NCBI GenBank assembly: GCA_958295665.1 | Contig: OY282560.1 | Location: 103,641,930-103,705,929, forward strand | Reading direction: 5' to 3' | DNA: 64,000 bases | Source of the DNA: Tipula vernalis | Lineage: Eukaryota; Arthropoda; Insecta; Diptera; Tipulidae | Shown: positions 1 through 12,490 of the stretch, one piece after another | Layout: every line of letters begins with the position of its first letter | How positions within the stretch are numbered: position 1 is the stretch's first letter | Program-made: the position numbers and the translations under genes | The notes under the pieces: model-generated | What the model was told of the DNA's origin: nothing | The model's input: only the letters and a program-made list of their open reading frames with translations | Database searches by the model: none

Positions 1-1792
1 TGGGCAGGCGTTATAAAAATTAGATTTTCTTTGGAAACATTAAACTAAAATGTTTGGAGGCAAATATTATAAATTATGTTGGTATTGTGGCAGTTTTTTT
101 TTTTTAGGGAGAGTGAATCCCCAACAAGTCATTGTCCATGTTAAAAATATCGCGTTTTATGTTGTCGTGTCCTTGGCAGTTGTAGGGTACATTATATTCA
201 TAAATAAAAAGAAAACTTGTAATCATGTACTTTAGTTATAAACATTTAAGGAGAGGCCCAATTAAATATTGAGCACTATGCAATTTTATTTTTTTTTATG
301 TAAATTATGAATTTCAATCGCATAAATTGATCAAATATATTTTAACATATTGACAACAATATTGAATTGCTTAATTATAACATTATACATAACTACATAT
401 TGTATTTCCATTTCTATATAGATCATGCGCATCGCACGCAACCACCAAGCGGGTGTGTTCCAATGGTAAAATAATGATGGAAAATAAAATAAAATGGAAA
501 ATTATGTGATTTTTCACGTGTACATTTTTCGTCTGCGTTCTATTGTTCAATTGATTTGTTTAGCTTTTTAATCGTCTTGAGATTATAAAAGATTTATCCT
601 AAAAATTGATTATGTTGTCATGTTTCTTATGATTAATCATTATTACAGGCAGAAGCACTTAATGCGTCACACGTAATGATTACTGAGGTTGAATGTAATA
701 AGATAGTGTAGTTTTTTGACATTGGTAGAGTTTGTTGATATAAGTTACGATTACGACATATCCGATTAATAATAAATGTTTGCGAACTGCAATATTGTGA
801 ACTCTTGACTAACTTATATACGGTTAAAGTTTAAAATATTAAGCAATTTTCTTTTAACCATATTTTGGGAATAAGGTTCTCTCGCTGTTCTTATGTAGAC
901 TGAATTAAGTTTTTATGTAGATTAAGTTCTTATGTAGACTGAAGAAATTTTATTGTCCGGAAGATTAATTCATTTTCAAGGATGGAAATCGTAAAGCAAG
1001 GGAAATAATGCGGCACAGCCCAAGCGGGTTATCTTAGGGTATTCAAATTACTCGAGTTATTACTTAATACTCGGCTTATCTGGACACTGAGGCAATTGCA
1101 TTTCGTTCAATTTGCCGATATTACATATTTTGATTCCCATTTCCATTGCTTGATAGTTTTGGGCGGTGAATACATTTTAGAATATGGGTATTCGTATTCT
1201 ATAGGTAACTATTACACTATAGTTATTCAGTCTAAAATATTGGGGAATGCCCTTTCACTAATAAAATGTCTGAGCGACATGAACGAAATTGTCTTTATTC
1301 ATATCTTCTTAAATAAATTAAAAAAATAAATTCTCTTTTTATTTACTTTTGTAAAATTTTGAAAATTTTAAACATCAGCTTTAACATAAAGACTAAATAC
1401 ATATGTAGGTTCGAACCATTGCACATCTTAGAGTCTTTTACTTAATTCGAATTTCAATTACTTTCTGGGAATCTCATTCCAACCTTCTGAAATTGGTTAA
1501 AACTTCCAGCAGTTAACTATAAACCAATCTCCACAGCTCATTGTTGGAGGCATGAAATGTTTAACCAAGTGATTCACGTGTCTTTACGCGTAAGGGTTTT
1601 TCGGTTTCTGCACAAAAAAAAATGGAAAATCACTTTTTTCTTTTATTTAACGAAGTCTGCGCAAGAACCACTCCGTAGGTTTACACTACTTTATGTAAGT
1701 GAAGAATTTTGATAATTTATCCAAAATGGATTTGACTTAAAGCTGCGGCCAGAGTGCACGCGATAAAACTAAACAGAAGTATTTATATGTAT
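1..1792. other. AT-rich intergenic or intronic DNA, no gene seen
   Basis: I find no supported gene, tRNA or transposon end here. Open frames at 50-235 and 1096-1329 have no recognisable motif and are rich in Phe, Tyr, Ile and Lys, as expected from random AT-rich sequence. Confidence 0.6.
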
Positions 1793-2063
1793 TTTATTTT
1801 ATTTTATTTTAAAAAAAAGAAAAATTTATTCGGAACCATAAGCTTCAGTACAATTTTGACTAATAATAACAAACAATACAATTTTCTCAAAAAATTAAAT
1901 TATTAAAAGCACAAATAAATTATTCAACTGAAATAATTTTTTTTCAATGATTTGTCTGATTTCCACTTTCGTCATGTTAAAGTCGCAAAATATGCAAAGT
2001 TCGTTATAAAGTTTCGACATAGAATTCAAAGGCTCGTCGCTTCCATAATTCGTTCGGTGAAAA

Positions 2064-3705
2064 TCATTTAATAAGAGCATACAATTTTAGGTTCATTAAC
2101 AAGTAGGCACTCAAAATATTACCGTTAAGTAAATCGGAAATAAAAATAGCTCCAGCATGCTGACGACGAATTTCAAGTGGCTCAATTTTCAAATATTTAC
2201 ATCTATCTACATTATGAAGGTAGATTCCTAACATTTTCCCACCAAGGTAATCGACGGTCAAACTCCCCAGTTTTATATGCATAAAAAATGCAATTCTGCT
2301 TATGTGATCATTATAACGTGGAGACCATACGCATGATGCATATTCGAGCTGTGAGCATACAAGAGATTGATACATGCAAAAAAAAACTCTAGGATTATTA
2401 ACTCTTTCATACTACGTTTTAAAAATCCCAACATATAATTGGCTTTGGCACAAATCATGTCAAAATGACGATTAAATGATAATGTAGAAGTGAATATAAT
2501 TCCAAGATCCCTTATTTCGTTAACACGATTCAAAGTGTTATTTGCAATGTTGTAATTATAAATAAGATGCGAAGATGAACGTGTAAACGTCACCATTTTG
2601 CACTTAGCTACATTCAAATGTAAAAAATTATTCTTACACCAAGAGCTTACCCCGTCTATATCCATTTGTAATTTAACTGCATCAGATAGACTACGAATAG
2701 GAGAAAATATTTTTAGGTCGTCAGCATATATTAGACATCGGGAAAATTTTATGCTTTTTGTGATATCATTTACAAATAATATGAAAATATGTGGTCCAAA
2801 ATGTGAGCCCTGAGGTACTCCGGAATAAACATAAATTGGTTTAGAAAAACTGTTGTTAATTGCTACAGACTGTACCCGCCCAGTGAGGTACGACTCAAGC
2901 CATTTGATTAAATTATCATTAATTCCGAAGGATTTTAATTTTTGCAAAACAATAAAGTGATTCAAACGCCTTACTGAAGTCGGTGTAAATGACATCCAGT
3001 TGAGCATTACTCTAAATCACCTCCGTGGCATGTTTCGTAAACTCCACTAAATTTGACACAGTAGAACACCCACGGAAAAAAACCATGTTGCTCATCTACA
3101 ATAAACGACTTTAGTCCAAAAAACATATAATCACACACAATTGACTCAAACAATTTAGGAATGGCTGACAATAACGAAATACCCCTGTAGTTAGAAACAT
3201 CACTCCTATTACCAGAATTAAATATCGGTACAATATGAGACGATTTCCAGGCAACCGGAAAAACACCTTTTAAAAGTGAATCATTAAATAAAATTGACAA
3301 AGGCAGAGCCATTTCATTACTAAAATTTTTAAGAAAGTATGAAGGAATACCATCTGGGCCATATCCATCCTTAAACAAATGGAGGGATTTAACGATATCC
3401 TCTGGAGATATGTGAGGTGTGTACAAACAAGAGTTGGTACAACTACCTTCTGCACTAACATATTTGTCATTATCAATATCAGTCCGACTATATATATTTT
3501 GAAAAAATGAAGCAAATAAGTCAGCAATATCCCCAGGATTATTACTAGTAACATCATTGAGCCGCATAGTTGATGGAAATCCAAAAGTTTTCCTTTTGGA
3601 GTCAACGAAATTCCAAAATGATTTTGGATTTGAAGTCATATTATTTTGAGCCTTAATAATAAAATTTTTATAAGCAATATAATGCTAATCTGTCTTCAGC
3701 GTATC
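2064..3705 (-). pseudogene. Reverse transcriptase of the Jockey/CR1-like element
   Basis: The fingers region at 3007-3639 contains PDGIPSYFLK and a W-K-S...VPIFNSG...SNYRGISLL motif. Motif A, YTDFSKAF, is readable at about 2960-3000 but in a different frame from the fingers and thumb. GVPQGS and the YADD active site are present; the YADD codons are at 2717-2728. The thumb and C-terminal part continue through CSQLEYASCVWSP in the 2064-2375 frame. At least three frameshifts, near 3007, 2955 and 2370, separate these blocks. The catalytic Asp residues survive but no continuous protein could be made. Confidence 0.88.
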
Positions 3706-3799
3706 CGGATAACTTCCATCTTCGATATAATTTTTCTTACGATTACGTAGGTTTATTAGATGGTTGTTAAACCACGGAGGATTATTACGATTAACTTTT

Positions 3800-4375
3800 T
3801 TATTAGAAAGAAACCGGTACAAACCTGTCGAAGCCAATGAATAAAATGTCATAGAAAATTTGCACGTCGCGGTCAATATCCACCAACGAAAAACACGAAT
3901 CCGACTCTACTGATTTGAAATAAGAAATCAGACCATCATTATCAGCACGCCTAAAATCATAAGATTTAATAGAATTACAATTATTAGTATTAAAATTAGA
4001 CACCAAAAACTCTGATACGTTTAAATTGATTTCCATAGATTTGTGGTTGACATCGTTGATGATATACGGAACTGGTGCCAACTTTATCATAAATAGATTG
4101 GCAGAGTTAGCAAAAAACAAGTCCAGAAATTTACCATTATAGTTAAAAACGTTATTTATCTGAACGAGACCAAATGACAAAATGGAATCTATACATATTG
4201 ATTCAGCCTCCAACTTAACATTGTACAGCCATTCAACCTTTGGCAAGTTGAAATCGCCAACTATCAGCACGTTGTCAACTAAGTTGAGTTTATAAATTAT
4301 ATTATACAAACAGTTTGTATATGTCGTATAAACTTCAGATGAAGACCTCCTATTTTTCTTAAATATATTTAACTT
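3800..4375 (-). pseudogene. AP endonuclease domain, C-terminal part
   Basis: In functional relatives this domain nicks the target DNA to prime reverse transcription. The frame at 3803-4309 shows the conserved VGDFNLP motif followed by a Trp, then an N...LDLFF stretch and a D-V-N-H-K-S segment that matches the family's late Asp/His motif. The N-terminal half, with the catalytic Glu and first Asn, is missing because the copy is 5'-truncated. The next frame (3685-3876) carries a PPWFNN linker motif typical of the endonuclease-RT junction, so a frameshift lies near 3810. Confidence 0.8.
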
Positions 4376-5208
4376 GATGCATAAAATGCTTTATATGAAC
4401 AACACCAGGTTTATATAAAAGCCTCTATAAGGCCTAAGGCGGCGAGCTTTTCGAAAAAAATAGGGGTGGCAATAAATATCTAACAACCTTTTCTCCGATT
4501 TATTAAAACGAGAACTTTTATCTTTTTATTTTTTGTGATTATCAACTTGTTAAAGTTAAATACGGATGAGTAAGTATGCTATGTCACTATGTATGTATGT
4601 CACTTGTAAAAGCCAATTCAAAGAACATATCGAAAATAACTTCGTTGACGAATCCGTACATTTTGGCGATCTACTTTCAAACGAAAAAAAAAATATTTAG
4701 CAGGGTTGTACAATGGATAAAGGCAGATGAATTTGATTTTTATATCCAAATTAAGAATATTTTTGTCTTAATCCACGGTAAATTGTTCGGCCAAATGATT
4801 GTTTTCATGTCTTTGGCGAGTTAAATCTTACTTGCGGGCTATGATTCGTTTAAAAAACTCAACGAATAAATGAATGAATGAGGGCAACCGTGAAGGCGAC
4901 TTACGAGATTGTAATAAAACCTGTATCAACAAACATAAATAATAATTCTGTAAAGCAATGCACGAGTAAAAATTCAGATATTTTCTATTAGATGGTGTTC
5001 CGATCGTAAAAATGATTGCATTCCCGGAAAATACAAGCTTTCCGAGGGTAGTGCCCCAATTTCAAACCGATATGATACCGAATTTCGTTAATTATACACT
5101 AATAAAAATAATTGCGCGGAGAAACTATTACGCAAATCGATTAAAAGTTAAATAATATTACGACCATTTCGCTCCTTCACATTTCACGGTTCATAAGTGG
5201 ATGAAGCC
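4376..5208. other. AT-rich DNA, no gene seen
   Basis: The open frame at 4576-4824 has no recognisable domain. I see no RNA gene or repeat boundary in this stretch. Confidence 0.5.
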
Positions 5209-5400
5209 GGCACCTTACTCATCAGATTTGGCCACTTGTCACTTGTTAATGGTTTCCAAAGATTGAGAAATGGCTTGGCGGAAAGCGGTTCACATTGAAC
5301 GAGGCCTATTTTGCAGAGTTCAACAAATCAAATTTTTTAGATGGCTTAATTGCAATATCGTCGGGTCTGGGCTAAGTGTATCGACGTAAAAGGCGGCAGC
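5209..5400 (+). pseudogene. Mariner transposase C-terminal remnant
   Basis: Translating the plus strand gives a PYSSDLAT block that matches the PYSPDLAP motif around the third catalytic Asp of mariner transposases. It is followed by an F-P-K-x-E-K-W-L-G-G-K-R-F segment and a closing C-I-D-V-K-G motif near the usual C-terminus. It is interrupted and much shorter than the usual 345 residues. No terminal repeats were found, so this is an isolated old scrap. Confidence 0.55.
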
Positions 5401-5949
5401 TAATTTAAAAAATTATTCACTTTTAGATTCAGAAGTAACTAACTTTTAACTGACTTTTCGTATTTGTAATAAAAATTAAGTAAGGGGAGGGCGGCAAATT
5501 CTCAATTGGCAGGCGCGGCAAAATGCTAAATCCGGCGCCGGTATTTCGTTGGAATCAATTACCCGAGTAATCGATCAATATTACCCGGGTAGGAAAATTG
5601 AGAAATGCCATATTTTCCAAATTAGTATATACATAGATCTACTTTAAAAACACTTAGGAATAGCGTTAAATGAATAATTTGAAAATTTTGTAATCAATTT
5701 AGACGAATAAATGTTGGTAGAAGAGGAATAATTATTATTTTGCATAGGACGTCAATTTTGCAAAATTAGATTTTCTCCTAATTCTTAAATATTTTATAAA
5801 TTTCAATAATTTTTTCAAAATCTGAAAGCTGTTAAAACTTATCGGGGATCTTAAATATCTAGCTAAACAATTTTGGTTTATAGTTCGAGATGAGCTGGGT
5901 AGTTGCGAAATGGCTAAGACGTAGTATCACGTTAGCCTCCCTTGCTACC
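5401..5949. other. AT-rich DNA, no gene seen
   Basis: No supported feature. A TTACCCGAGTAA-like palindromic stretch near 5561-5592 is too short to call. Confidence 0.5.
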
Positions 5950-6560
5950 ACGTTGACAAATTTAAACGGAAATATACTGCTGCCATGCATTACACCACCT
6001 CGAGCGAAGAATAGCGTACGAATTAGACACTAAACTATTAATATCACAAGAAAGCTGCTTTTGAATAGTAAGCACCAAATTCTTTATTTCATATGTCCTG
6101 GCAATATCAACAAAACAGTAATATGCCTAAGGCCTTCTTTGATATTAGTAACCCACCCATTTTACATATTTGAAAATCGTCAGCATAAAAGTGATATTCA
6201 CTATTACGTAGCACCCATGGTAGGTCATTAACAGACAATGAACAAATGTGGCCCAACTCTTGATTTTTGTGAGACTCCAGTACCAGTAGTAACCTGAGAT
6301 CTGTTATGTTAGTACGAAGTTATTAATTTAACTGGTTGACTGGAAAATTTAAACAAATGTTTCAGTTTACGTGAAAGTAAGGTGTGTGATACAATATCGA
6401 AGCCCCTTGAGAAATTCAATAAAACGAGTACATAACCGTTGCTTTCGTCCAGTCCTCTCAGTAAGTCTGAGTGAACCTTTAGGAGCACAGAGCTTGTTTG
6501 AATAAGATTTACGAACGCTAGGTTGGTGTAAATTGAGAAATTTTGCTTCCTTCAAAATAT
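5950..6560 (-). pseudogene. Non-LTR reverse transcriptase fragment
   Basis: On the minus strand, around 6165-6290, a degraded G-V-S-Q-K-S-R-V-G-P block corresponds to the GVPQGSxLGP motif. A frameshift follows, then a V-N-D-L-P-W segment and FYADDFQIC, the RT catalytic box. Flanking stretches read as RT palm and thumb sequence with stops. It resembles the Jockey/CR1 fragment at 1793-4375 in motif style but is too decayed to show they are one family. The open frame at 6367-6555 is a shadow in another frame. Confidence 0.65.
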
Positions 6561-7588
6561 TTAGACATTTCGTCAGTGATTATTGGTTTGTCGTAAACGT
6601 CATTATTTTATGACTAAATACCGATTGCAGATGCGGAGACAGCATAACCGAAAATTAATACATAACTTGCTGTTTCAAAAATTTCAAATCAAGTATTTCT
6701 AATATCACCATCAGTGTGTTTGTGCCAGAGACAGAAACCGGTTTTAACTCGAGCCCAATGAAATTTTGATGAACCTGAACCAAACCAAAATCAAACTCTT
6801 TTCTCAAATAAAAACGAAAACCGGACCAAAATCAATCAATTATTTCGGGAGAACAAAGGAAACATGCCAATATCGATTTTTTCACTCTGTTTTTTATAAG
6901 CGTCCATAAAACGAAGAACTGCATATAAGAAAATATCACTATTGCAGGTTATGAAATCGATTAACTACAGTGCATCATTTTGGGATATTAAAACAAAAAC
7001 GAAATTTTTTGAGTTATGTCATCATTCTATTATTCACGAAACTCTAATAATTTTAATCTATCATTATGCCATCGTTTTCCATAAGACAAATTTTAATTTT
7101 TATTTAAACTCCAATTATCTCTCAAATATATGTGGATGTCATTTGCGATAATGTCACCTTAAACTTAATCTTATATAACTTTAATGATGGTCTTATACAT
7201 TTTTCTAAATTAAATCTAATGCACAATTCTTAAATCACTTGGGTCACGTATTTTGGTCATAATTTAAACTTAAACAAGACATTTCTAGATTTATCCATTA
7301 TCTTTAAACATACAAGATAAGTAAAATAAATAAATTTGTTTGTGATTCAATTTTGCACATTTTGGTAGAGCAAGTACGGTTTCGGTCTACCCGTCCACTA
7401 CTGCATATCACACCTCTTAAATTTCCCTACATAATCTTTAAATTGTATTTTATTCAGAAATTTCGACATTTTAAAAATATCAAATTCATAAAATTCAAAG
7501 CTCAAAAACAGGTACTTTAAATATGTATTTTATGTTTTTTGAAATTCTAAAGCTCATTTAAAAGCCTTAACTGGTAAAATTAATTACG
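6561..7588. other. AT-rich DNA, no gene seen
   Basis: The open frame at 6942-7151 is low-complexity and has no recognisable motif. No repeat boundary is visible. Confidence 0.5.
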
Positions 7589-7840
7589 GCGTTTTTTTAT
7601 TCGCTCCGGATAGCTGCTATCGAGAGCCGTCATATAAAAAATGGCTCCGGATAGTGCTCCGTATAAATAGGTAGAGCCAAATATTTTTTATATCCAGTTT
7701 TCGCTAAACAATTGAATTAAAAATGATAGTTTGATGTTAAATAAGTTTAGTTTACCAATAAATAGCGCGTCAAATTTAAATTTAGCCGTAGAGAAATGAC
7801 GGCTCTCGATAGCAGCTATCTGGAGCGAATAAAAAAACGC
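7589..7840. mobile_element. 252-bp MITE with 45-bp terminal inverted repeats
   Basis: The left terminus 7589-7633 begins GCGTTTTTTTATTCGCTCC. It is the reverse complement of 7796-7840 with a single mismatch over 45 bp. The interior has no coding capacity. A second partial copy of the GCTCCGGATAG motif lies just inside the left arm at about 7643. This is the structure of a non-autonomous DNA transposon or foldback element. The flanks show no unambiguous target duplication, so the superfamily is not assigned. The short open frame at 7688-7873 only reads through the right repeat. Confidence 0.85.
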
Positions 7841-9036
7841 AGCTAATATTGGCTTAAATCCAATATTGTCCAATTAACTAAACAAAAAATTTTCTTCTCC
7901 AAATTAACCAAGCGAGGAAGTTATTTATTAATATCGCTTTAGATTCATTAAGACTCTAAATTTTCAAAAATATTTACTAAATTTTTAAAATGTTGTTAAT
8001 TTTCGAAATTTAAAAACATATGCCTATAAATTTGGAATCTCAAATTTTGAAGATTTTGCTAAAAATTTTCAAAATTTGATGAACCCTGCCAAATGCATGA
8101 CTTCTTTAGATTAGAAGCTTTATTTAGATTTTTTTTTTAGCAAACCAACTTGAATTTTAGAGTTGAATATCTTATAGTAAATAATAAAAAGATGTTTGCA
8201 AACCATTAGTTAAGCTTCTAAGCTTTCTCATCTGAAACCTGGCTAACTTCATAAAATCATCTAAACATTTCTTTTCAAAATTGCTTCAAAATCGAACGTG
8301 TAAGTTTCTTTTTCATAAAAGATCCGTTTTGAAAATACGTCAATCGTATTACTCCGACACATATCGAGTTCATAATCATAGTTAGACAAACTAAGATTTC
8401 TTGCCAAATGAGAATAAGTCACACAATACAGAAAATAAATTCGTTGGTAATGTAATGCAAAAGACAAAGACTTGAAAACGTAAACAAACAACGAAATAAT
8501 TAGTTTTCAGCAAAACATTTACTTCTGGCAAAGTAACTGACATCCGATGAACAAGATCAATGTTACCAAACATTCTCAGATGCTACAAGACACGTACAAG
8601 TAAGTAAAATGCTTAAAACTCAAATTTGACCTTGAATCTTGGTTAAATATGGCACATTTGAGTGAAATTATAGTTATCTCGAAATTATATAATTATAAAA
8701 CTCGACATGGTGTGAGACGTCAGTAGTATAACATCTGTAGAATCATGGTTCAGTAGCGCTACCCTTGTCGCTTTCATTCCTGGCAAATGTTTGGTGTCCA
8801 TTTTATTTGAAAATAACGTTGTGTCATCCACTACAGAGGTTTGGTGCTAGCTTCTATATCAACTAGAATCGGAATAAGTAAAATAAAGCTTAGAGTAAAT
8901 TAAAAATGGACATTGCTCGGGAGAAGTAAAATTTTACTTATAACTTTTCGAGGCCTTTCGTCCTGATAGCACTTTTCAATTTTCTTAACAGCTCGGCGTG
9001 CCTGTCGTTGTAATATTTGGCCATATATGTATATAT
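7841..9036. other. AT-rich DNA, no gene seen
   Basis: Minus-strand open frames at 8261-8573 overlap each other in two frames and lack domain motifs. The slightly less AT-rich stretch at 8700-8880 has no identity I can give. Confidence 0.5.
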
Positions 9037-9783
9037 AGTGTTCTATCTGTTGGTTTTTTTTAATCTAAAAAAATTATTTATTTGTGCGGTGGCAACCCGA
9101 AAATTGTTTGACAAATGAAAAGTCAAAATTATGATATTTTTAGTCATCAACAACGCGTTTTGGTTATCCAAACTTATTACGCAAATGCTCGAACAAAATG
9201 AGCGTTCTTCATCAAAAATCATCTTTTCAGATGAAGCTCATTTTCACCTCAACGGATAAGTTACTGTCACATTTGGGGGACTGAAAATCCTCATGTTATT
9301 CATGAAAGGGTGGCATCATTGGACCTTATTTTTTCGAAAATGAAGGTGAAGATATCGTGGCTTGTTAACTGGTTTTTTGAAATTGATTTAGATGATCTTT
9401 GATTTCAACAATACAATGCCACATGTCACACAAATCGTGAACCACTTGACTTATTGGCAACCAAGTTCGATAATCGCATAATTTCAAGAAATTCTGATGC
9501 CAATTGGCCACCAAGATCATGCGATTTGACACCGTTAGATTATTTTCTTTGGGTTTTTAAAAAAGTAAAGTGTGTAGCAAGGATCCACAAACAATTTAAG
9601 ATCTTAAAAACAACATTCGAGTTGAAATTGACCATTGATTTCGTATGCAGGCCTGTAACAGGAGCCTTGCTGGTCCAATGAACGATCTTGTATTTCATAC
9701 ATAAATGGCATAGAACCAACTTTTATTTTCAATAAAATTTTTTTTTAATATTAATAAAAAAAATTAACAGATGGAACACCCTT
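9037..9783 (+). mobile_element. Internally deleted IS630/Tc1/mariner-type element
   Basis: The left end (AGTGTTCTATCTGTTGG, from 9037) and the reverse complement of the right end (GGGTGTTCCATCTGTTAA, to about 9783) form imperfect terminal inverted repeats of about 24 bp. They enclose transposase remnants on the plus strand. At about 750 bp it is shorter than a full element of this type, implying internal deletion. It is related in protein sequence to the element at 56935-58016. Confidence 0.75.
9190..9681 (+). pseudogene. Transposase remnant, IS630/Tc1/mariner superfamily
   Basis: A DDE transposase that in active relatives excises and reinserts its own element. Blocks seen in order are FSDEAHFHLNG (first catalytic Asp retained), a stop, then IWGTENPHVIHE in another frame, then FQQYNATCH, then NWPPRSCDLTPLDYFLW. 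The second block normally reads QQDGATCH, so its catalytic Asp is replaced by Tyr. The domain between the WGTENP and QQ blocks is mostly deleted. Frameshifts and missing residues make it non-functional. Confidence 0.8.
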
Positions 9784-12140
9784 TATATTAATCAACAATA
9801 TTCCCTGACGATTACAAAATATTTTTGCCTTAAGCTTATCTACTGATGCTTGATTCGTAAATTTCTTGTACCGCATTGACTATTTTATGGATTTCGCATT
9901 CCTATGATGAATTCATAAAATTTCTTTTGAAGCTTGACTCATTTTTGCCAGATGCAGATGTTCATTTAAAATTGTAAATTCTTTTCAGCAAAAATCTTAG
10001 GCCTGCAAACCATTTAAAATTTGGAATGTGCCATGTACACTCATTCCAGACCGCTACCACACAAAATAGTTACCCCTTTATCTAACTGACGTTATTCGAA
10101 GTTTTTAGCTGTAGTTTTTTCGAAAATTATTCGTGAATATCCGTTTGACTTGGACACCCCCTGGTATAGATTAAAGCATGATTCGTACATTTCAAATACA
10201 CATTCTTAATTCCTTAATCAAAAATGGTATGATGACATATATTTTGTTTCAAATGATCAACCGTCATCTCATTAAATTACGTACTTATATAAGTTGCGTG
10301 TTATTGATTTTTTAAAAAAACAACAATTTATTCATGTTGTTTTAAAAAGAAACGTAAAGGAAAAATTCCATCTTAGAAATGAAGTGTAATATTTACACTA
10401 CCACTTGCTATTTCTTAGAAAACCAATAAAACATTAGCATTTATTACTAATGTTATTTGATTACAAAATCACCCACATTCATCAAGCTCTGTAATTTTTA
10501 AGCAGCTTCCTTGGTCTTCTTCTACACCTTGACAAGTGGAAATAGCAACAAAAAGACAAAACATTTTTCAAGGGTAAATTTTACAAATAAAATCGTTTAC
10601 GCTATTAGGAAATTGTCTAAATTTTATATTGTATCATCTTTACAGCATAAGAATTTCCTACTCAACGCTAATTTTTTCTTGTTTTTTTCTAAGCGGCATT
10701 GAACGGTCAAGAAACGTATAATTAAATTTACGACTGAGTTTACTATGGAAATCACGCCACACTATAATACATATATACCCTCGTATACTATTGATCTCAA
10801 GCAATACTGTACCAGGGTGATTAATTAAATTAAATCGTCTTTTTATTAATGTTTACAACAATTCTAATTCTAATTTATGATAATAGGTTACGTTTTGCGT
10901 TTAATTACAATACAAATAAATGTACGTGTTTTATTTAATTAATTCCAATGCTAATTATTTAATATTTCATCTTCAAGACAAAAGTCTTCATTGGTGTTTG
11001 TGTGTATGTGAGAAGATTTAAAGCAAGTAGTATTGCCGCGCTCTAGATCCGTTTAAAATAGTATTCGTGTGAATGGTTGAAGAACAAGAGTTTTATACTA
11101 AACTTGTCCGTTAGTTTTAAAAACTTACATAATAAACTAAAATTTTGGAAATAAACTTAATATAACTCGATTTATAAAAACAAGAAACCCAATCACATGA
11201 TTATATTTTAGCTTGGTACGTACACGATAGATCGTAAATATATTTATCATTGAATCACTTAGTTTTATGCAATATCGCGACAATAATTTTTATTTTATTT
11301 TATTATCTTGTTCATTCATAATTCGCCGGAAAACAGGTTCGTCAAAATTATACGAATATAAAAGCATCAACTTTCTTTTTTGGTGTTTACAATTAATTTA
11401 GTAAGAAAATTAATAAGATAAATAAATGATTACAGTATACAACACGACAAAGCTAATAGCTGAACAATGGAATGAATATTATAAAATAAAATAACAAGAA
11501 AATCGCGAATATTATTAATCCGCGTTGTTAATGGTGTGCAAATATTGTCATGTTACGAAAGTGAAATAGATTTAAAATTTTGTATCTAAATCCTGTATTT
11601 TGATTTTTGGGTTACTGCTTGTAATTACTTACCACAAATTTCGGGAAACAAGAATCTAATTTATATAAATCAATTTCTGTTAGTTTGATTGAGACAAGTT
11701 TTGATGAGTCCAATTTGGAGATTCTACTGTTAAAGTGTAGTTCCCCTTCCTTCAATTAATGGCTCTGTTACAAAATCGTTTTTTGTTCCCTCTTAATTTA
11801 CAAAAAGATTTTTCATCTAACAAAGATGCGATTTTGTTTGCTCTAAACAGCGAACTTAATTTCTAAAGCTCAGCATAACAAAAAAATGTTTAATTGATCA
11901 CAAATTCATTCACCTTTGTGACCTTTGTGAGGCAATTCGGATTCTCCGAATCTCGAATCCAAAAAATTCATTAAATTCAGACCCAATAAACACTTAGCTA
12001 AGTTCGAATTACTTAGTAATTGTGTCCATAAATTTTATCCGAAATATCAAATCGGTTAATATTTTTACAACGATTAGAATGAATTTTCAAGCATTAAATT
12101 GGAATTAGATATTATGCCAGAGACGAATTACAAAGACCTG
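9784..12140. other. AT-rich DNA, no gene seen
   Basis: The open frame at 10511-10702 is Lys/Phe/Ser-rich and featureless. I looked for tRNA boxes, RT or transposase motifs on both strands and found none. Confidence 0.5.
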
Positions 12141-12490
12141 CGAAGTAATTTTTTGCGCTGAATCCGAATCTGGCCACAGAATTACCCTTTCACGTCAAGT
12201 TTTTGAGTTATTCTAATCTAGCACGCATAACTTGTATTGGTTCTCATTTTAAAACTAATTGACCTGCAGATTCTTATATTTCTAATGTTTTTGTAGTCGT
12301 AGATTTTGATACGCTAAATAAGATCCCGTTGTCAGATTTGCCCTAACTCTTTTTGGTCTTGAGTTATTTCAAGTGGAAAAGTCCCAAAAACACGCTTTTT
12401 AACACTTTTAGGTTATAATATCTCAGAAACCTGATGTGATAGGATAAAATTTTGCGGCCAGATTCGGATTCAGCGCAAGAAATTACTTCG
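12141..12490. repeat. Inverted-repeat element with 35-bp arms
   Basis: The arm 12141-12175 (starting CGAAGTAATTTTTTGCGC) is the reverse complement of 12456-12490 with one mismatch. The arms are separated by a 280-bp non-coding interior. They are GC-richer than the surroundings. This is consistent with a MITE, or the remnant ends of a larger DNA transposon. No target duplication is evident. Confidence 0.75.

Larger units (their letters stand above)
1793..4375 (-). mobile_element. Degenerate Jockey/CR1-like non-LTR retrotransposon
   Basis: Read on the minus strand this is a 5'-truncated non-LTR element: the C-terminal part of an AP-type endonuclease, a linker, then reverse transcriptase (RT). 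It ends in a short tail of AAAAT repeats at about 1793-1812 instead of plain poly(A). No RNase H domain follows the RT, which fits the Jockey/CR1 side of the non-LTR tree, not LOA or I; the clade cannot be fixed by eye. Several frameshifts break the coding region, so this is a dead copy. I found no convincing target-site duplication. Confidence 0.85.

Noticed and set aside
50..235. Open frame with WYCG near the start, briefly resembling an elongase N-terminal segment (WYC)
   Set aside because: No other residues match, there is no splice signal in the right phase, and the frame is low-complexity.
1408..1430. GGTTCGAACC-type sequence as a tRNA T-arm
   Set aside because: No A box or cloverleaf partner sequence occurs at tRNA distance on either strand.
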